This document shows positions 5,723-7,169 of a stretch of DNA of 7,169 bases, one piece after another (positions within the stretch are counted from its first letter, which is position 1; the number at the start of each line of letters is the position of its first letter). A program made the position numbers and the translations under genes. Under the pieces are notes generated by a model, which saw nothing but the letters and a program-made list of their open reading frames with translations, did no database searches and was not told where the DNA came from. This DNA is from Sulfolobus sp. UBA167. Its GTDB lineage: Archaea > Thermoproteota > Thermoprotei_A > Sulfolobales > Sulfolobaceae. Where the stretch lies: the NCBI GenBank assembly GCA_002495845.1, contig DAHF01000084.1, positions 3,605 to 10,773 on the forward strand, written 5' to 3'.

Positions 5723-5946
5723 GCGGTGAGAAAAGGATGCGGATGATAAGGAGAAGGAAAAGTAAGGAGATAAGGAGAAAGAGAGAGCTAATTGAAACAC
5801 AGATTAAGGTTAAAGGTAGCCTTAGTCTTCTATAGAGAAATAGGGAATTGCACATAATAACAAAAGACGGAAGAGATACAACTTACCTTATGTTGACGAT
5901 TCTGAAAATGAGTTAAATTAGTGAAAAACAGATTTAATTTAAACGT

Positions 5947-5981
5947 TTAGATATTTTCGTTTTAGCTTGTTAATTTTTCAC
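5947..5981 (+). terminator. Possible T-rich terminator for the ureohydrolase transcript
   Basis: Repeated T-runs (TTTT, TTTT, TTTTT) within about 35 bases are the first U-rich segment downstream of the ureohydrolase stop, more than 220 bases away. The intervening sequence is purine-rich and unlikely to release polymerase. The distance makes this weak. Confidence 0.25.
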
Positions 5982-6101
5982 GGCTTCTATAAGTTCAAGG
6001 ACGTGGTTAAAACTAAGAATGCTGTCAAGTAAAATCGATGTCTGTAGTTAACGTTCAGTAGTTTTTAGTGAGGAATATATGAGGTTATAGAGCATTTACT
6101 A

Positions 6102-6127
6102 ACCTTCTATCATCACTACTAGAAGGT
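6102..6127. repeat. 8-bp inverted repeat ACCTTCTA / TAGAAGGT
   Basis: The arms at 6102-6109 and 6120-6127 are exact reverse complements around a 10-base loop, in the gene-free stretch between the ureohydrolase and phosphoesterase genes. No T-run follows on either side and no partner copy is seen in the window. The function is unknown. Confidence 0.4.
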
Positions 6128-6306
6128 CCATAATTCTCACTGAGATCCTATCGTTTAAAGATACACAGAGATCTCTAGCTTTCTATTCCTTGGAGTCCTG
6201 TAGGTTCTTGCAATCTCACATGTAATTTCGGTTCGTGTTGCCAGATTTTGCGTTATGGATCTGCGATGCATTAACAGATTAATGAGCGAATTGAATCTCG
6301 AGATAG

Positions 6307-6321
6307 AGAAAACTCTTTTCT
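6307..6321 (-). terminator. Weak stem-loop at the phosphoesterase stop codon
   Basis: AGAAAA and TTTTCT pair around a three-base loop and overlap the TAG stop (6322-6320). The minus strand continues with TTTTCTC just past the stop. It is an AT-rich, weak stem with a short U-run, so termination here is only possible. Confidence 0.25.
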
Positions 6322-6868
6322 ACGCTATCCTCTTCATCTCTACCTTTCCTTCGCTTATCACGACGTAACCTCTGTCGTTGTATAAGTTTAGCTTGTTAGA
6401 CATGGTCCCCGCGTTAATGCACTGTAGAGAAGGAAAGTAAGCCATGGCGTGGGAGTGTCCCAGCACTAGGAAGCCCCCGAGCCTCATCTTTACCCTTATC
6501 CCCACACAGAAGAGAAATGGAGGAATGGCCCTATTGAACCTCATGAGGAGCTTGGCGAGCCTCCTCTCCCCTCCCTCACCCATCAGTTGATGGCCGTGGA
6601 GGAGGGTGAAATTTCTCCCTCTGCTCTCCAGCCTCACTACGTCAGCATCTCCCCTTATTACGTCGTCGTCCCCGTTCACGTGTATTACGTTCCCTAGGGA
6701 GGCTTTCAGTACGTCAAACCCTTCCTTGTCCTCAACGGCGTCCCCGAGAAGCACTATGAGGTCAGGGTCTTCCGAGTTCACGACTTCCTTGACCTTCTTC
6801 ACGTCGCAGTGAGGATAGTGAAGGTCTGAGAGTATGAGCGTCTTCCTAGATTTCACCTTCAGCTCCAT
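6320..6868 (-). CDS. Small calcineurin-like metallophosphoesterase, YfcE/MJ0936 type
   Basis: This compact 182-residue soluble protein consists of the phosphodiesterase domain only. Motifs in order are SDLH (14-17; metal ligands Asp15 and His17), LLGDAVED (40-47; bridging Asp43), VNGDDD (64-69), LLHGHQL (89-95; His91), LGHSHAM (136-142; His138 and His140) and CINAGTMS (150-157). YfcE-like enzymes hydrolyse phosphodiesters or small phosphate esters with Mn or similar metals, but few have a known natural substrate. The usual GN[HC]D motif reads GDDD here, so an Asp replaces the metal-binding Asn. A hydrophobic stretch near 116-122 is too short for a membrane span. The ATG at 6868 has no ribosome site but a TATA-like box at the right distance for a leaderless message. 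It faces the ureohydrolase gene across 600 bases and is probably functionally separate. Confidence 0.88.
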   Translation of the reverse strand: MELKVKSRKTLILSDLHYPHCDVKKVKEVVNSEDPDLIVLLGDAVEDKEGFDVLKASLGNVIHVNGDDDVIRGDADVVRLESRGRNFTLLHGHQLMGEGGERRLAKLLMRFNRAIPPFLFCVGIRVKMRLGGFLVLGHSHAMAYFPSLQCINAGTMSNKLNLYNDRGYVVISEGKVEMKRIA

Positions 6869-7169
6869 GTAGAGTAAAGGACAAAGCGCGTATTTATCTT
6901 TGAGTGGTTAAGAAACAGTCAACACTTCACTTTCCTATTCTATCTTGTCCTACCATCTAGTCTTCTGGGAAGGTGAAGTATAGGCAAAGTACTCAGATAG
7001 GAACGTTACATAGGCTCAGGCCTCGTTTTCGCATAACTAAGTTTCAAAAGAGCGCGTGTACTTCTCGAGTTCATCAGAGCTTGTCGTGTAACTAATCTTC
7101 GCGAAAAGATATAGCTTCCATGTTATTTGCAATGTTTTAGATTTGAGTTTTATCTTAACGGGGGTTTAA
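6869..7169. other. Terminal spacer, 301 bases, no supported gene
   Basis: Apart from the phosphoesterase promoter at its left edge, this stretch holds an imperfect inverted repeat: ACTTCACTTTCC (6924-6935) against GGAAGGTGAAGT (6968-6979), eleven of twelve positions complementary and the odd one a possible G-U pair, with 32 bases between. A 42-codon open frame on the minus strand (7165-7037) has no ATG or ribosome site. The window ends before the next clear gene. Confidence 0.45.
6889..6900 (-). promoter_or_regulatory. TATA box for a leaderless phosphoesterase transcript
   Basis: On the minus strand AAGATAAATACG has its AT core centred near 6894, about 26 bases before the A of the ATG at 6868. 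CAAAG just upstream fits a BRE. That places the transcript start at or beside the start codon, and no GGTGA-type sequence is found between, so the mRNA is probably leaderless. Confidence 0.55.

Larger units (their letters stand above)
5723..6319. other. Intergenic region without a supported gene, 597 bases
   Basis: The first part (5748-5787) is a purine tract on the plus strand with two T in 40 bases. An AT-rich stretch at about 5930-5985 includes T-runs that could end the ureohydrolase transcript. An 8-bp inverted repeat lies at 6102-6127 and a 10-bp palindrome AGAGATCTCT at 6167-6176. Short open frames exist on both strands, all under about 35 codons and broken by stops. Some, such as a stretch reading FYKFKDVVKTKNAVK near 5985-6032, might be decayed coding sequence, but I cannot assign a family. 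Confidence 0.5.

Noticed and set aside
5510..5800. 96-codon minus-strand frame over the ureohydrolase 3' end
   Set aside because: It is antisense to conserved metal-binding sequence; its Ser/Phe/Leu-rich N-terminus is just the complement of the purine tract.
7037..7165. 42-codon open frame on the minus strand at the right edge
   Set aside because: It has no ATG or ribosome site, no recognised family and low length; chance is enough to explain it.

Overview
The window looks like a chromosomal segment of a thermoacidophilic archaeon of the Sulfolobales, perhaps Metallosphaera-like. The basis is heavy AGG/AGA arginine and ATA isoleucine use, a GGTGAT Shine-Dalgarno that fits the Sulfolobus-type 16S 3' end, TTG start use, one apparently leaderless gene with a TATA-like box about 26 bases upstream, T-rich rather than hairpin 3' ends, and AT-rich spacers between coding regions of roughly balanced GC. 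The genus is inference; no rRNA or other marker gene is present.

Layout. Positions 38-1348 (minus) encode a class III PLP aminotransferase of the glutamate-1-semialdehyde-aminotransferase-like branch, with altered active-site surroundings. A divergent 517-base spacer (1349-1865) carries promoter signals for both sides, a purine-rich tract and a short perfect hairpin. A tight plus-strand pair follows: an APC-type amino acid/polyamine permease (1881-3488) and a saccharopine/lysine-6-dehydrogenase-like NAD(P) oxidoreductase (3494-4522). The permease stop codon lies inside the ribosome-binding site of the oxidoreductase. A long polypyrimidine/microsatellite spacer (4523-4786) leads to a ureohydrolase of the agmatinase family (about 4787-5722). 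About 600 bases without a convincing gene come next (5723-6319), then a minus-strand small metallophosphoesterase of the YfcE/MJ0936 type (6320-6868) with a leaderless-type promoter, and a final 301 bases in which I see no supported gene.

How the genes may work together. A permease, a ureohydrolase releasing urea from a guanidino compound, a lysine-dehydrogenase-like enzyme and an omega/beta-type aminotransferase side by side suggest a module that imports and degrades a basic amino acid, amine or guanidino compound. The enzyme families are well supported by motifs. The substrate and the idea of one pathway are inference. The phosphoesterase is probably unrelated.

No CRISPR array, tRNA, rRNA or intact insertion sequence was found. 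The most unusual non-coding features are a 61-base uninterrupted pyrimidine run with adjacent tetranucleotide repeats before the ureohydrolase gene, an oppositely oriented purine tract just after it, and a hairpin over the end of a short reading frame at 1656-1748 that may be the decayed end of a mobile element.
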